Assembly: GCA_905250125.1 (NCBI GenBank) | Contig: CAJNOL010000380.1 | Span: forward strand, 85,271-149,270 | Direction: 5' to 3' | Length of the DNA stretch: 64,000 nucleotides | Source: Rotaria sordida | Taxonomy: Eukaryota; Rotifera; Eurotatoria; Philodinida; Philodinidae | Shown here: piece by piece, positions 1 through 12,175 of the stretch | Layout: each line of letters opens with the position of its first letter | How positions within the stretch are numbered: the stretch's first letter is position 1 | Position numbers and translations under genes: made by a program | The notes under the pieces: model-generated | What the model saw: the letters and a program-made list of their open reading frames with translations, nothing else | The model's database searches: none | What the model was told of the DNA's origin: nothing

Positions 1-779
1 AAACCGATTGAAGTTCGAAATGGTACTATATATATATCGAAACAAAATAAATCTTCTTCGATCGTTATTTAATAAAATAAATATCAATATTATGAAATCA
101 ATTTATTAATATACACCGTTTTTTGTTTTTTTTTCTTTTATAAATAATTGATAAAATAACATTCGACTATATCGAATGTTGTTTATCCTTCTCAACATTG
201 AAACTAGATTATTTTCAATAATATTATCATAAATAATTGTTATTCGAACGATTATATTTAATAGAATATCAATCTAGATAAGAGTTTCACCTTCTATAAT
301 CGATTTATTCTGATATTGAGATGTATAAAAAATGATATTCTTATATATATATAGATGACGATATTAAATAATATGAGAAAATCTCTTAGAAAAATTTATA
401 AAAATATGAAATGAAGAAGAATTTTATTCGATTTTTTTTTCTTATATAAATAAATAAAAAATCGGAATAAATTCTCGAAAACGATTGTTCTAGATGATTT
501 GTTTAAATAATATTTCGATTGATATATAGAATAATTCGATATTTTATATAGAATTCTATCAACAACAGTAACAAATAATCATTTTCGATTAACATTACAC
601 TTTTCTTATTTTCTTGGTTTTTTTTACAAGATTTCGGAAAAATAAAAGAAAAAAAAACAGAAAAGATCTATAGAAATCTAATCAGTCTATTTCTACTTGT
701 TGTTGTTGTTTTTTCTATTAAATCTTTGTGGAAGGGAATTGAAGAAAAAAATTTGTAATTATAAATGAGTAATATGTTT
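1..779. other. AT-rich intergenic sequence, no gene seen
   Basis: Very AT-rich DNA with short homopolymer and TA runs. No reading frame in either orientation resembles a protein that I recognise. It lies 3' of the decayed ATP synthase b gene on the minus strand. Confidence 0.6.
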
Positions 780-782
780 TAT

Positions 783-1545
783 TTTAGTCTAAAAGTAAAG
801 CTAATTGAGTGATTATGTTTGTCAAGGAATTTGTTTAACTTGTTGGAAACATTATTGTAAAGTATCTTTTTCTTGTTTATCTCTAATTGATTGTTTAACT
901 TGATTTATAATCGAATTAATCATATTTATTCTTTCAAAATCTTTTCCTGCATTTTCTAAAGCAACGTTGATTATCTAATCGACGTTTAACAGCTTCAGAG
1001 ATTTGTTTAAGTTTTTGTCGATATTATCTTTCTAATCCCATATTAATTATATATTTTCGTGGTTCAGTGTTATTTTCCAATAGTTTTAGGACGTTCTAAC
1101 GATTCTTCATAGGCATGGAACATTTATCCAGGCATTGATTTTGAATAATTAACAATTGAATTCTATCTATCAACTTCTTCTTGATGCCAACCACGAAAAA
1201 CATTTCCAACTGTTGGACCAAGTCTAGAAAAAAATTATTATTATTATTATTTTTTTTTAATTAAAATAATAATATTTATATCTATTTACTTTTTAACAAC
1301 AGTAATGACAGTTGCAGCTAAAATAAGATATAGAGTAAAATCATATAATAAAACAATATATTCTTTACTAAAACCATAAATAAGTAAACCATAGAAAAAC
1401 ATATATGCTACAGTAACATCAGTTTTTTCATAAAAAAAATCAAAACGATGATTCAGGTACAGAATACCATCGAACTGAATTTGGTGATTTACGAAGTTTA
1501 TATGTAGGATAATTAACTAAATCACGTTGAGGCCATTGATGATAT
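783..1545 (-). pseudogene. ATP5PB: ATP synthase F0 subunit b, mitochondrial (decayed copy)
   Basis: Subunit b forms the peripheral stalk of mitochondrial F1F0-ATP synthase. Read on the minus strand from about 1545, the translation contains NYPTYKLRKSPNSVRWYSVP, then FYEKTDVTVAYMFF after a frame change, a hydrophobic segment ending LAATVITVVKK, then LGPTVGNVFRGW. Further along come a lysine-rich part with EAVKRRLDNQ and, after another frame change, NMINSIINQVKQSIRDKQEK. The order and the landmarks (SKE-Y, VKK-GP, VKRRLD, QSI-x-x-QEK) match the animal protein from mid N-terminus to C-terminus. A phase-2 GT-AG intron of 66 bp (1224-1289) is retained between K-K and L-G-P, so this is not a retrocopy. 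At least five in-frame stops (for example within VDR-NSI, MPG-MFH and LER-YRQ) and two or more frameshifts make it non-functional. The mitochondrial presequence is not visible. Confidence 0.85.
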
Positions 1546-1550
1546 ACCAG

Positions 1551-2485
1551 CGATACTTTTCATTATTTGTCAACTGTATGCAAATATAGATGACTGTCTT
1601 TCGCTTGCATGCAAAAACAGAATTTGTTGATAGATGAGTTTTTTAATCATATTTTGCGCCCATAATATTCCACGTTTTCACTGTATCATATAGAATAGAT
1701 GTTGATAGTATCAATGATTTAACATCAGTTTCTATAGAGAAACATGTTTCCTAATATGTTTTCCGTTGAAATACATTTACTATCAATATAATTTTAGTTA
1801 TGCACGTATGTAATGATGTAAAATTAAAATTGAATGAATCCTCAATAGGGTGTGGGTGTGGATGCATGAGTTATATGAATCTAATATGTATCTCTTCAAT
1901 TTGGTCTAATTACTATTTATTCATATACACCTATTGTTTGACAACAATGAATGAATTGAAACTAGGAGTTTCGACTAAACTTGCGAAAAATTTATCTTGC
2001 AGATCGAATTGTAAAGGTTACATTATGAAAAGTTCTCGAAAAGAAGTTTTGATCTTTATAAGATTATGATTTCAAGATAATGGATGATTTTGATTGATGC
2101 ATAATATTTCATCAGAAGTTTATTTTAAAATAACATACATTCTAAAGTTTAGATGAAATTATTGTTGATTATATCTTCACAATCAACCGTTTTTTTCAGT
2201 ATCTCCAAAACAACATGAAAATCAAAGCTCAATACCTCACAAACAACAATTATGATATTTGTGTATGCTCAGACTAATCGTTTTTGCTATTTTTTCACCC
2301 ACAATCACGATGAAAGAAAAACTGATTCAGCAACTATAACGTGTGATACATGTCTTCAATGACGAAGCACGATGTGAGCAGCTTTCTTTGCTTGAATCAC
2401 TTGTTACCTGACAGCAATATATTGAGCATGTAAACAACGTTGTTCGATGGTTAGTTCAAAAAAAAGTCGAATCGAATTTTCTTGT
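1551..2485. other. Intergenic; one short telomere-like tract
   Basis: No convincing gene. An 89-codon open frame at 1800-2069 has no recognisable domain and I treat it as chance. A ~45-bp stretch near 1565-1610 recurs at about 4378-4425, indicating an old local duplication. Confidence 0.5.
1847..1862 (+). repeat. Telomere-like TGTGGG tract (G-rich strand)
   Basis: TAGGGTGTGGGTGTGG, about two and a half copies of the GGGTGT hexamer with the same TAGGG boundary as the tracts near 13.8 and 57.0 kb. No C-rich partner is visible nearby. Confidence 0.6.
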
Positions 2486-2489
2486 CATT

Positions 2490-2860
2490 TTGTTCACATT
2501 ATTATCATGTCGATCACAGGCAGAAAGAAAATAATCGAATTAACAATGTGCCTGTGTTGATTTCTTTTTCGTTCTTGTCAAAAAGAGAAAAACTTCGCTT
2601 TGAAAGAATCAAAGAAAACTAAACAATGTATGAAACAACGTATCGAATGTAATGGCACTTAAGTCATTGTACAGATGAAAAGTAAACGAAAGTTGGAAAG
2701 AATAACAATAGAATAAATGACGCTGTTAGATTTTTTCTCTTTTGTTTACTGTTAATAAGCCTATTTTCAATTGAAACGAGGTGGAGTTTATCGTTAAGTG
2801 TCCACAAAAAAATCAACCATATTTTACATCGTAGCAATATCTAGAAAAAAAAAATAAAAG
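2490..2860 (+). repeat. Orphan copy of the upstream region of the ADP-ribosyltransferase gene
   Basis: This stretch matches 6027-6420 over roughly 370 bp with scattered substitutions and indels. The best block is GAAAGTTGGAAAGAATAACA and what follows, including the TTTTCAATT and TCTAGAAA landmarks. In the second copy the block leads into a TATA box and an intact start codon; here it runs into unrelated sequence with no open frame, so the gene it once served is missing. Confidence 0.75.
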
Positions 2861-5365
2861 CCAATAATGACTATAGGGCATAGGTTTGTCTTTGTAGCTT
2901 CTCTTCACTCACACGCAAATTTCAGATATATCACTTGACACAGATCAATATTTCAGCCGGTGTCACTGAATTTCAAATTGTTGTCTACTTAAATTTAACT
3001 TAGAGAAATTAAATGTTCTTGGCAATGACCTCATGATGCAAAACAGTATATAATGCCGAGAAAGTATGACTCTTACAAATATTCAATAGTTATCTATTTT
3101 GTGGATTGATTTTATGGCATATGTAATCTTCTCAATCACCTCCTTGTCTTGAGTTGTTTGTAGAGCTTCAAAGATTTCAATAGTTCATGAAGATCTTCTT
3201 TTCAGAAGACAGTGTTCATATTTCATTTAAAAACAATGCTTTGTTTTAGTTTCACTGATGTTAGTAAAGAACGTTGTAACTATACCTAAATGGTATTTCA
3301 TGATATCTTTCTGTGTTTAGAGATTTTTCGTAAAAGCAATGATAAATTTCGAGCATGAATACTCTTTGTTTGTTATGATGAAACTTTCTGTCGTAAAATC
3401 CCATGTTGGTATCCTATTGCCTTCGAATCTTAAACAAAACAACTGAATACTATGTCGTTCATGACTTTATTTTTGTTAATTTCTGAATAATCATCGACTT
3501 CATCTGGCTCTACTGATGTACCCGAATGACAACATAAGTTGATTTAAATATGAAGTCAGTCTGTTATGCAAATCTAGAGATTTATTCTAAATTCAAGTTT
3601 TAGTAATATCTTTCTTTCATTTCTTACCAATATTTTCTACACCATCATTGTCTTCCTTTTATAATGTAAACATTTTTTGCAAGCTAATAAAACTTCCGAA
3701 AAACCTCTATTTACACCATGACAAATTTTAAAACATTCGTATCACAATGAGAAAAAAGTTGAACGCCCTAGAGAACTGATTCTTGAATATTCATTCGATT
3801 TTAACGATCTTTTGAACATGAACTTAATCATATTTAGTATATACGTTTCAGCAAAGTAGATGGTGTCATAACAATAACCGTGGAAAGAGATGAAATAAAC
3901 ATAATGTAATGAACAGCATTGAATTGATTTTTAAGACATTTCGATTGATTCAAACTCGTCAACACGATAGAAGAACACAGAGAGACAGTCGCAAAGAGGC
4001 AAAGAAAGAAAAAAATGCAATATTACCTTTTTTAGCAGTCCTTTGTTTACATATTCTACTTTCACATCCGAATGTAAGAAGAAAAAACATCGATGGCAAC
4101 AATAACAAAACTGCATTAATGTATGTTTTTATTTCATTGGCGCGTTCGTTGTTAATGTACTTTTTTGTTGTTGATCTTTCTTGTTTGTCATAGTTATATT
4201 TTCGGAAGAAATTCAACAAAATCATGCAATCAATGTTACTACTAATTTCTATATTCACGGAATACACTTCTTCGTTTGTGCAACGACATGCCACATGCGC
4301 TACAATGACGATGTTCTTTTTTAGTTACGTGTTCAATATTACTGTCGATTTTAGTTAAAAAAATAACTGTAATAATTTTCATTATTTGTTAGCTGTATGC
4401 AAACATAGATGACTCTCCTAATAGACGTTTTCTCGTTGTCCTTGTGATGCACACTAAAATTGTATGAATCTCAATTGTAAACAAACACAATTTGAATATT
4501 ATTTCTTCATGAATCGTAATAGAGATTAATGAAAGATCAGCAGTTAGAATCTTAAAAGAAAACAAAGTTTCTTTTTATTTTACACATATTCCAAATGAAT
4601 ATAAGATACATCAAAAATCATTTTAGCAAGAGTGTGAATGATGATACATTCATTCTTCTAGTCTCACTTACACACTCTCAGAATGTCATTTACCTCATTG
4701 AAGGATGTGTCCAGATGTGTCCAGAATTCAATAATCTGTTGAAATTTAGGTAACAGATCAATTCTAATGTTTCAAACAAAATTGACAATATCACATTTTG
4801 TTTACACACTAACTGTAAACAATTGCACTGCTCTCTCGAATATGAGTGTGGCTGTGGATATCGAAAGAACCAAAACCTACACGTACATCTTTCTGAAAAT
4901 TTCTTGGATTTCGTGGATTCCGAGAGTGTTGTGAGTGGAACTGCACTTTTGAGTGTTCCAGGAGTTTAGAACTCACGGAATCCGACTAATGCTGCTAAAC
5001 AATGACTAATTTTATTCGGAATATTGATTCGAATTTGAATTAGAACTGTTTAGGACAAGAAATGACTAAAGATCATAACCGTAATTAAGCAGCTGTCAAA
5101 GCATTGCACTACCTAGTCAGTAGCGGCTAGAGTGGATTTCCAGGTGAAATTTAGATGACAATTAAAATAAAACTTTTGCTTGTTTACTACATTTGTATGA
5201 AAAGCCTTCATTCAAGTATTTCATTCATTTTCAAATTGGTGATAGCTACTTCAATCTTGCATTATTTTCAAACTGAAACACTGTAATAGCCATGAGGCAT
5301 GATACATATCACTGGAAGTTAAGCATAATGAGAACAATTGTTTTACTTCACTCAATATTATTCAT
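2861..5365. other. Intergenic; no supported gene
   Basis: Several 60-110-codon open frames around 3.9-4.3 kb overlap on both strands and show no family resemblance. A decayed hairpin relic may lie at 2878-2930 (AGGTTTG...CTTCTCTTCACTCACACG), resembling the telomere-repeat hairpin at 57.0 kb. A degenerate GTGTGGCTGTGG tract is at 4845-4857. Confidence 0.5.
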
Positions 5366-5930
5366 GTCAAAATAAAAGAAGGATGAGTATTTTAGGAAAA
5401 ACTTTTGATATGAACAAAGTAGAGATCTGCGATTTTCACCATTTAAAAGAGAAGATGAAACTGCATAGAATAACATATGCCAAATTTGTCTGACGACTAT
5501 TGTCAGGGTCTACTGGCAAGTTTATTAAAAACAAAACATTGTGTAATGTAAAAGTTTTAGAATTTTAATTTCCAGGAATGCACTAGAATCATCAACTAAA
5601 TATCTATAAATTATGTAAGTCCGATATTGTAAGGTGTAACCAATCATGAGTTATAAACATTTTACAACGTTTTACCGGTAGATTTTTCACAAAAAAATTG
5701 ACGTTCTTTCTCTGGTCTTTTGACCAAAAAACCACTTTACAAACCTATTTAAAAGCCTCGATTTTTTAAAAAAAACTTGGTGGGAGACCCTGACAACAGT
5801 TGTCAGAAAAATTTGGTATATGCGATTTGATGTAGTTTCATCTCATCTTTTAAACAGTAAAAACTTCAGATCTCTATCTTGTTCCTATCAAAATTATTCC
5901 AAAAATACTCATCCTTCTTTTATTTTGAAA
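5366..5930. mobile_element. Foldback element FB1 (~150-bp inverted arms)
   Basis: The left arm (about 5366-5515, starting TCAAAATAAAAGAAGGATGA) is the inverted complement of the right arm (about 5785-5930, ending CATCCTTCTTTTATTTTGAA). The arms contain the core found in other foldbacks here: a TTTTGATAGGAACAAG-type block followed by AGATCTG and TTTTCACC. The ~270-bp spacer has no coding potential that I can see. Non-autonomous, MITE-like. Confidence 0.8.
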
Positions 5931-6026
5931 TAGATAATAATTAATAATCAGCAGTATATTTGGCAAGTAGAAGCCATTATTCCATTGTTGCCTCAATTAA
6001 AATCGAAATTATGCTGCTTCTTGTTT

Positions 6027-6420
6027 CGTTCACATTATGAGCATGTCAGCTGTATGCATGATGAAAAAAATTTAAACTGACGACGTCTTTGTTGTTGGTT
6101 TTTTTTCGTTCTTGCCAGAATGAGAAAACTCTTTTTTTTTCGAAAAGAATCGAAAAAAAAAAAAAAAAAAAAAAAAAACAATCAATGAGAGATGGTATCC
6201 AGCGCATTAGTTTTCAAGTGATTCTTATGTAGATGAAAAACAAACGAAAGTTGGAAAGAATAACAATAGAATAAATGACGTTGTTAGATTGTTTCTCTTT
6301 CATTTGTTATTGACAAACATATTTTCAATTACAACTAGGTGAAATTTGTCCTCGAGTGTCAACTAAAAAGAAAAACACATTTATATTTCATGTCATAGAA
6401 CAATCTAGAAAGAAAACAGC
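6027..6420 (+). promoter_or_regulatory. Upstream/promoter region of the ADP-ribosyltransferase gene
   Basis: This is the retained copy of the duplicated block at 2490-2860. It includes a pure poly-A run of about 26 bp (6153-6178) and ends just before the TATA box. Confidence 0.5.
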
Positions 6421-6433
6421 GAGGTATCCAGCG

Positions 6434-6442
6434 TATAAATAG
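6434..6442 (+). promoter_or_regulatory. TATA box of the ADP-ribosyltransferase gene
   Basis: TATAAATAG lies 80 bp upstream of the start codon, leaving room for a start site near 6465 and a ~55-nt 5' UTR. Confidence 0.6.
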
Positions 6443-6521
6443 AAAAGGTAATCTCTACCAAACAACAATCCATTATTTCCAATACTCGATTACCGCGCCA
6501 ACAGCAAACATTGCATCGAAA

Positions 6522-9500
6522 ATGAGTGTACAACGAAGACGGCGCATAGCTGAAAATTATTTGGTCATCTGGGTCGATGGCACTATCGACAAATCAGAAG
6601 AAGATTGGCAAAAGAAGCTTGCACAAGTACAAGGCATTATCAACGACGTTAATACATTTACAGAAGCAGATGAATGTATCCAGTTTCTTAAAAGCATTAG
6701 TCTGGAGAAGGTTTTTCTCATTGCTTCGGAATATTTAGGTCAGGATCTCGTGCCATATATCCGTGGCATGCCACAGTTATATGGTATTTACATCTTTTGT
6801 GGCGACAAACAACGTCAAGAAACATGGACCAAAAACTGGACCAAAATTAAAGGTGTCCATACGTCAATGGATTCCATATGTCAAGCGCTGGCAATGACTG
6901 TGAAGCAATATAATAAAGATGATATATCCGTCAGTATTATTGGTGTGAATGAAGGAGGTTCTAGCGAAAATCTCAATCAGCTAGAACCTTTCTTTATGTA
7001 CACCCAAATATTCAAGGAAATCCTACTTGATATGGAACATGGTCAAGAAGCCATTAAACACTTCGTTACATATTGCCAAGAACAATACAAGGACAATACC
7101 AGCGAACTCAAGTTAATCGATGAATTTCAACGTACTTATCATCCAACATTGGCATTATGGTGGTATACACGCCAATGCTTCACGTTCAAAATGCTCAATC
7201 GAGCATTACGAACATTGGATGGCGACATTATCATCCGAATGGGATTTTTCCTGTGTGATGTTCATCGACAAATTGAAGAATTACACAGCCAACAGGTCAG
7301 TCAATATCATGGAAAGTCCTTTGTAATTTATAGGGGCCAAGGATTATCGACAGGAGACTTCGAGAAACTCGCAAAAAACAAAGGTGGTCTCATATCTTTC
7401 AATAATTTTTTATCCACCAGCACAGATCGTGATGTCTCCTTCGCTTTTACTGAAGGCACCTTAGGAGCAACCGATATGGTTGGTATCCTCTTTCAAATAA
7501 CCATCGATCCCACAGTCTCATCGACTCCTTTTGCCTCCATCCAGGAGATGAGTTATTTCAAGGACGAAGAGGAAATTCTCTTCTCGATGCATTCAGTTTT
7601 TCGAATTGGTGAAGTTCGAAAACTTGACAACAAAGGTCCACTTTATGAAGTGGAACTCAAACTCACGTCAGATGATGACCAACAACTTCGTCAATTAACC
7701 GACCGTATACGACAAGAAACATCGGGCAGCACTGGATGGTATCGACTGGGTGAATTGCTGCTTCAAATAAGTCAATTTGACAAGGCCGAAGAATTATATA
7801 CAGCACTATTAGAACAGGCTTCTAACGACAGCGATAAAGCACATATCTATCACGAGTTAGGTAGAGTGAAATGGAAACAGGGTCAATATGAAAACGAAAT
7901 TATGTTTCACAAAAAATCCCTCGAAATCAACCGAAAAATTCTTCCAGAAGATCATCTGACATTGGCTTCTATCTACAGCAACATCGGTCTCGCGTATAAC
8001 AACATGGGTGTCTACTCGAAAGCACTTGAAATTTGCCAAAAAAGCACTTAAAATCGACGAAAAAGCTCTGCCTCCGAATCATCCCGATTTGGCTACTTCC
8101 TACAACAACATCGGTCAACTGTATAACAACATGAGTGACTACTCGAAAGCACTTGAATTTTACGAAAAATCACATAAAATCCTCGAAAAAGCTCTACCTC
8201 CGAATCATCCCAATTTGGCGAGCTCCTACAACAACATCGGTCTCGTGCATAAGAACATGGGTGACTACTCAAAAGCACTTGAATTTTACGAAAAATCACA
8301 TAAAATCTACGAAAAAGCTCTGCCTCCGAATCATCCCGATTTGGCTACTTCCTACAACAACATCGGTCTCGTGCATAAGAACATGGGTGACTACTCGAAA
8401 GCACTTGAATTTTACGAAAAATCACTTAGAATCGACGAAAAAGCTCTACCTCCGAATCATCCCAATTTGGCGAGCTCCTACAGCAACATCGGTCTCGTGC
8501 ATAAGAACATGGGTGACTACTCGAAAGCACTTGAATTTTTCGAAAAAGCACTTAAAATCGACGAAAAAGCTCTGCCTCCGAATCATCCCGATTTGGCTAC
8601 TTCCTACAATAACATCGGTAGAGTGTATGACAACATGGGTGACTACTCGAAAGCACTTGAATTTTACGAAAAATCACTTCAAATCGACGAAAACACTCTG
8701 CCTTCGAATCAGCCTCATTTGGCTATTTCATATGGCAACATCGGTCAAGTGTATAACAACATGAGTGACTACTCGAAAGCACTTGAATTTTACGAAAAAT
8801 CACATAAAATCTTCGAAAAAGCTCTGCCTCCGAATCATCCTGATTTGGCTACTTCCTACAATAACATCGGTGGAGTGTATGACAACATGGGTGACTACTC
8901 GAAAGCACTTGAATTTTACGAAGAATCACTTCAAATAAGAGAAAAAGCTCTGCCTTCGAATCATCCCTCATTGGCTAGTTCCTGCAACAACATCGGTCTC
9001 GTGCATAAGAACATGGGTGACTACTCGAAAGCACTTGAATTTTACGAAAAATCACTTCAAATAAGAGAAAAAGCTCTGCCTCCGAATCATCCCGATTTGG
9101 CTACTTCCTACAGCAACATCGGTCTCGTGTATAAGAACATGGGTGACTACTCGAAAGCACTTGAATTTTACGAAGAATCACTTCAAATAAGAGAAAAAGT
9201 TCTGCCTTCGAATCATCCCTCATTGGCTAGTTCCTGCAACAACATCGGTGGAGTGTATAACAACATGGGTGACTACTTGAAAGCACTTGAATTTTACGAA
9301 AAAGATCTCGAAATCACGAAAAAAGCTCTGCCTCCGAATCATCCCGATTTGGCTACTTCCTACATTTGCATCGGTCTCGTGTATAAGAACATGGGTGACT
9401 ACTCGAAAGCACTTGAATTTTACGAAAAATCACATAAAATCTACGAAAAAGCTCTGCCTTCGAATCATCCTCATTTGGCTGCTTCCTACAACAACATCGG

Positions 9501-9648
9501 TATGGCGTATTCCGGCAAAAGAGACTACTCGAAAGCACTCTCATTCTTAGAAAAGGCACTTGTTATCTTCCAAAAATCACTTCTACCTAATCATCCTAAT
9601 ATTAAAACAGTCACAAACTCAATTGACTATGTAAAAAAGAAAATGTAA
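6522..9648 (+). CDS. NAD(P)+-arginine ADP-ribosyltransferase with kinesin-light-chain-type TPR array; one frame change
   Basis: Predicted mono-ADP-ribosyltransferase that would transfer ADP-ribose from NAD+ to arginine on a protein target, with a TPR scaffold likely to choose partners. The start at 6522 has a good context (GAAAATGA) and a TATA box 80 bp upstream. The first frame (6522-8051) carries a domain of unknown role (residues ~1-150), then the transferase fold (~160-385) with the R-S-ExE signature: Y-R-G at 270-272, S-T-S at 298-300 and E-E-E at 349-351. Degenerate TPRs start near residue 405. The second frame (8008-9648) continues with at least 12 further 42-residue TPRs of the pattern DYSKALEFYEKSL-KI-EKALPPNHP. 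No signal peptide or membrane helix is seen. The frames are joined by a single-base length difference in an A-rich stretch at about 8028-8043. That could be an assembly or sequencing error, a recent inactivating mutation or, less likely, programmed slippage. With that caveat the protein would be about 1,040 residues. Single-exon; no neighbour suggests an operon-like context. Confidence 0.88.
7900..9590 (+). repeat. 126-bp coding tandem repeats (TPR units)
   Basis: About thirteen 126-bp units encode the TPRs. Many blocks are identical at the nucleotide level, for example TACTCGAAAGCACTTGAATT and CTCTGCCTCCGAATCATCCC recur unit after unit. This indicates recent expansion or gene-conversion-like homogenisation. 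Units near the ends (before 8000 and after 9500) are more diverged. Confidence 0.9.
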
Positions 9649-9724
9649 CTGTGATTTTTTCTTTTCGCTTGCTCAACAAATTTATTCACATTGCTAATCG
9701 TTTCGATTTTTCTTGGCTCATTTT

Positions 9725-9940
9725 GGCTTACCCGCACGCGCGCAACAAGGGAGAGATCCCTTGTGAATGCCATAGGTACCACAGGCGGACCACGCCAGAC
9801 TGGTAGGGCAACGGCCGAAGGTATGCCGTATGAATGGTAGGGACCAACGACACATAGAGGTCTTCCCTAGTACTACACTGCTTCGCTATGGCACAAAAGT
9901 TCCTCTACCTATTGAATCAGACAACGTAGTTCTCTGACCC
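9725..9940. other. GC-rich island downstream of the transferase gene
   Basis: The segment around GGCGGACCACGCCAGACTGG and TAGGGCAACGGCCGAAGG is clearly richer in GC than anything around it and has no open frame of note. A TGGTAGGGCAACGG stretch loosely resembles a Pol III A box, but no B box was found, so a SINE is only a guess. It is followed by CTCAT/CTCAA and ACTCAT microsatellites (9957-10015). Confidence 0.4.
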
Positions 9941-10152
9941 ATACTAATAACATTCATAACTCAACTCAACTCATCTCATCTCATCTCAAAAGTACTCATA
10001 CTCATACTCATAATAACCGATAGTATTTATTTTTTCTCGAAATAACTTATCTCAACTCAACTGAATATGTAAAAACAAATTTTTTTTCCTACCTCTCAAT
10101 ATTGTATAGTATCGAAACTCATCTAAAAAAAAGAAAAAAAAAGTATTATTAA

Positions 10153-10393
10153 CCCTAATACTACCAACCAGGGTCCAAATGGACGCTGTGGTCAAAAGCA
10201 AGAAAATGCTATGAAAACTTTTTTTTCATGGATTAAAGTATGAAATACATTATGAATGTTATAAAGTCGTCTCACATGAAAGAAACATAGATGTAACAGA
10301 GTGTCATTCTGCTGTACAAATGTTTTCCTTACTTTTCCTTTCTTCTCTTCTGCATTTATGAACAAAACAAAAACAGGCTTGGGAGTACTAGGG
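10153..10393. mobile_element. piggyBac-like MITE with TTAA target duplication
   Basis: TTAA (10149-10152) is followed by CCCTAATACTACCAACC. The other end reads GGCTTGGGAGTACTAGGG and then TTAA (10394-10397). Inverted CCCTA/TAGGG termini between exact TTAA duplications are the hallmark of the piggyBac superfamily. At 241 bp with no open frame it is a non-autonomous derivative. Confidence 0.8.
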
Positions 10394-10397
10394 TTAA

Positions 10398-11160
10398 ATA
10401 TATAATGAATTTATTATTTACCTCATATAGAATTTAATAATATCATTATCATTGTAAATAATATCATAATAATAATAAATAATAATCCCGGGTATATAAA
10501 TACATTGTAATGCATTATAATAATACAACTCGAGTGTATGATTTCATAATGATGTATGCATGTTTTTATATACTCGGAGATTAATTGACCAATGTTCAAA
10601 ATTTTGACTGACTTTTTATCAATCATTCCATTTCTGTTTTAATTGATTTGATGATTTTTTTTCTCGTCTAACATACATCTATATCATGTCATCGTTGACA
10701 AAAAAAATTTTCATGTTACATATATATATATATAGGGTGTTGTCTTTCTCCTTCACATTGCTCATCTTCAAATAAGGATACAAAACAAGAGAATTCATCA
10801 ACTCCAGTAACTTAAAAAATAGGTGTGTTTTATTTTTACAAAATGTGATCTTTATTTTAAGAATGCCTGAAATATATACATGTCTAAATTATATAGACTA
10901 AGATAGCGTTTGTCTCTCTACTGAACAATATATTTTTTATTGGACGTCTTTATTATCTTCAATATACACAAGTAACGCTCGTCTGCCGCCTCGCTCGCCT
11001 CTTTCTCGTAGAAGTGGTGTTTCTGAACTCTTAGCAAATTATTTGTTTACACCATTTCAAAAAGTGAAATGAGCACATTTTCGGTGTGTTTTTCTATCAA
11101 GTTTATCTAGACATTTGAATTCAACTTCCTGAACACTGGAAGGTCTGACTTGTGAGAACT
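10398..11160. other. Intergenic; fragment of a repeat seen at 11.4 and 12.2 kb
   Basis: No gene is supported. CTCTTTCTCGTAGAAG near 11000 is an inverted copy of the CTACGAGAAAGAG motif at ~11420 and ~12272, so this flank belongs to the same repeat complex. Confidence 0.4.
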
Positions 11161-11179
11161 CATTAATAAATAATTAATA

Positions 11180-12175
11180 AAAACCGACCTCGGATTCGGA
11201 TTCCTCACCCTCAATTACTTTTCATTAAGTTTTTCAGAAAATCTTAATAATTAATAATTAGTTAAAACTAATCTCGGATTTGAAGTTCCCACCTCGATTA
11301 CCTTTGGTCAAGATTTAAAGGAAAATCATCCCTTTTGTTTTCACATTATTCCTGGATCAATTAGTGAAGTGCGGACACACAAGCAAGCAAACAGTTTATT
11401 CTTGCTAGACTCTTCTCTACGAGAAAGAGAAAAATTTTTTTAGTAAAAAAGTGGTCCTTTGCCTAAAAAGACTTACCTGCAAAAAAATTTCAAAAAACTG
11501 ACCTCAGATTCGAGTTCCTCGACCTCGATTACCTTTGATCAAACTTTATAAGAAAATTCTTTTTAGTAAAACAGTGGTCCTTTGTCTAAAAAAAATAATC
11601 CGCAAAAAGATTACAAAAAACTGACGTGAGATTCGAGTTCCCCGACCCCGATTATCCTTCGGACAAGCCTTATAAAAAAAGTGATCCTTTGTGTAAAAAA
11701 AAATGGATCCGAAAAAATTTTTTTAAAAACTAACATCAGATTCGAGTTCCTCGACCCCGATTACCCTTCGGTCAACCCTTATAAAAGAAAATTTTTTTGT
11801 AAAAAAAGTGGTGCTTTGTGTAAAAAAAATCGATCGGAAAAATATTTTTAAAAACTAACATCAGATTCGAGTTCCTCGACCCCGATTACCCTTCGGTCAG
11901 CCCTTATAAAAAAAGATTTTTTTGTAAAAAAGTGGTGCTTTGTGTAAAAAATCGATCGGAAAAAAAATTTTTAAAAACTAACATCAGATTCGAGTTCCTC
12001 GACCCCGATTACCCTTCGGTCAACCCTTATAAAAAAAAAAATTTTTGTAAAAAAGTGGTCCTTTGTGTAAAAAAAATCGATCGGAAAAAAATTTTTTAAA
12101 AACTAACATCAGATTCGAGTTCCTCGACCCCGATTACCCTTCGGCCAACCCTTGTAAAAAAAATTCCACTTATAT
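11180..12175. repeat. Minisatellite, ~120-bp unit
   Basis: Seven or more units carry the core CAGATTCGAGTTCCTCGACC, then CCGATTACCCTTCGG, then TATAAAA and GTGGTCCTTTGTGTAAAAAA. Units start near 11183, 11262, 11497, 11619, 11735, 11850, 11975 and 12100; the later ones are the most alike. The same core occurs in the arms of the palindrome at 38-39.5 kb. Confidence 0.85.

Noticed and set aside
3909-4294. Overlapping frames on both strands at 3.9-4.3 kb
   Set aside because: Three mutually overlapping frames, low-complexity peptides, no motif or splice context.
8093-9559. Additional open frames inside the TPR region (8093-8299 minus, 8135-8764 plus, 9287-9550 plus, 9353-9559 minus)
   Set aside because: Shadows of the repeated coding units in other frames.
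9780-9830. tRNA gene or tRNA-derived SINE
   Set aside because: Only a loose A-box likeness; no B box, no cloverleaf that I could fold by eye.
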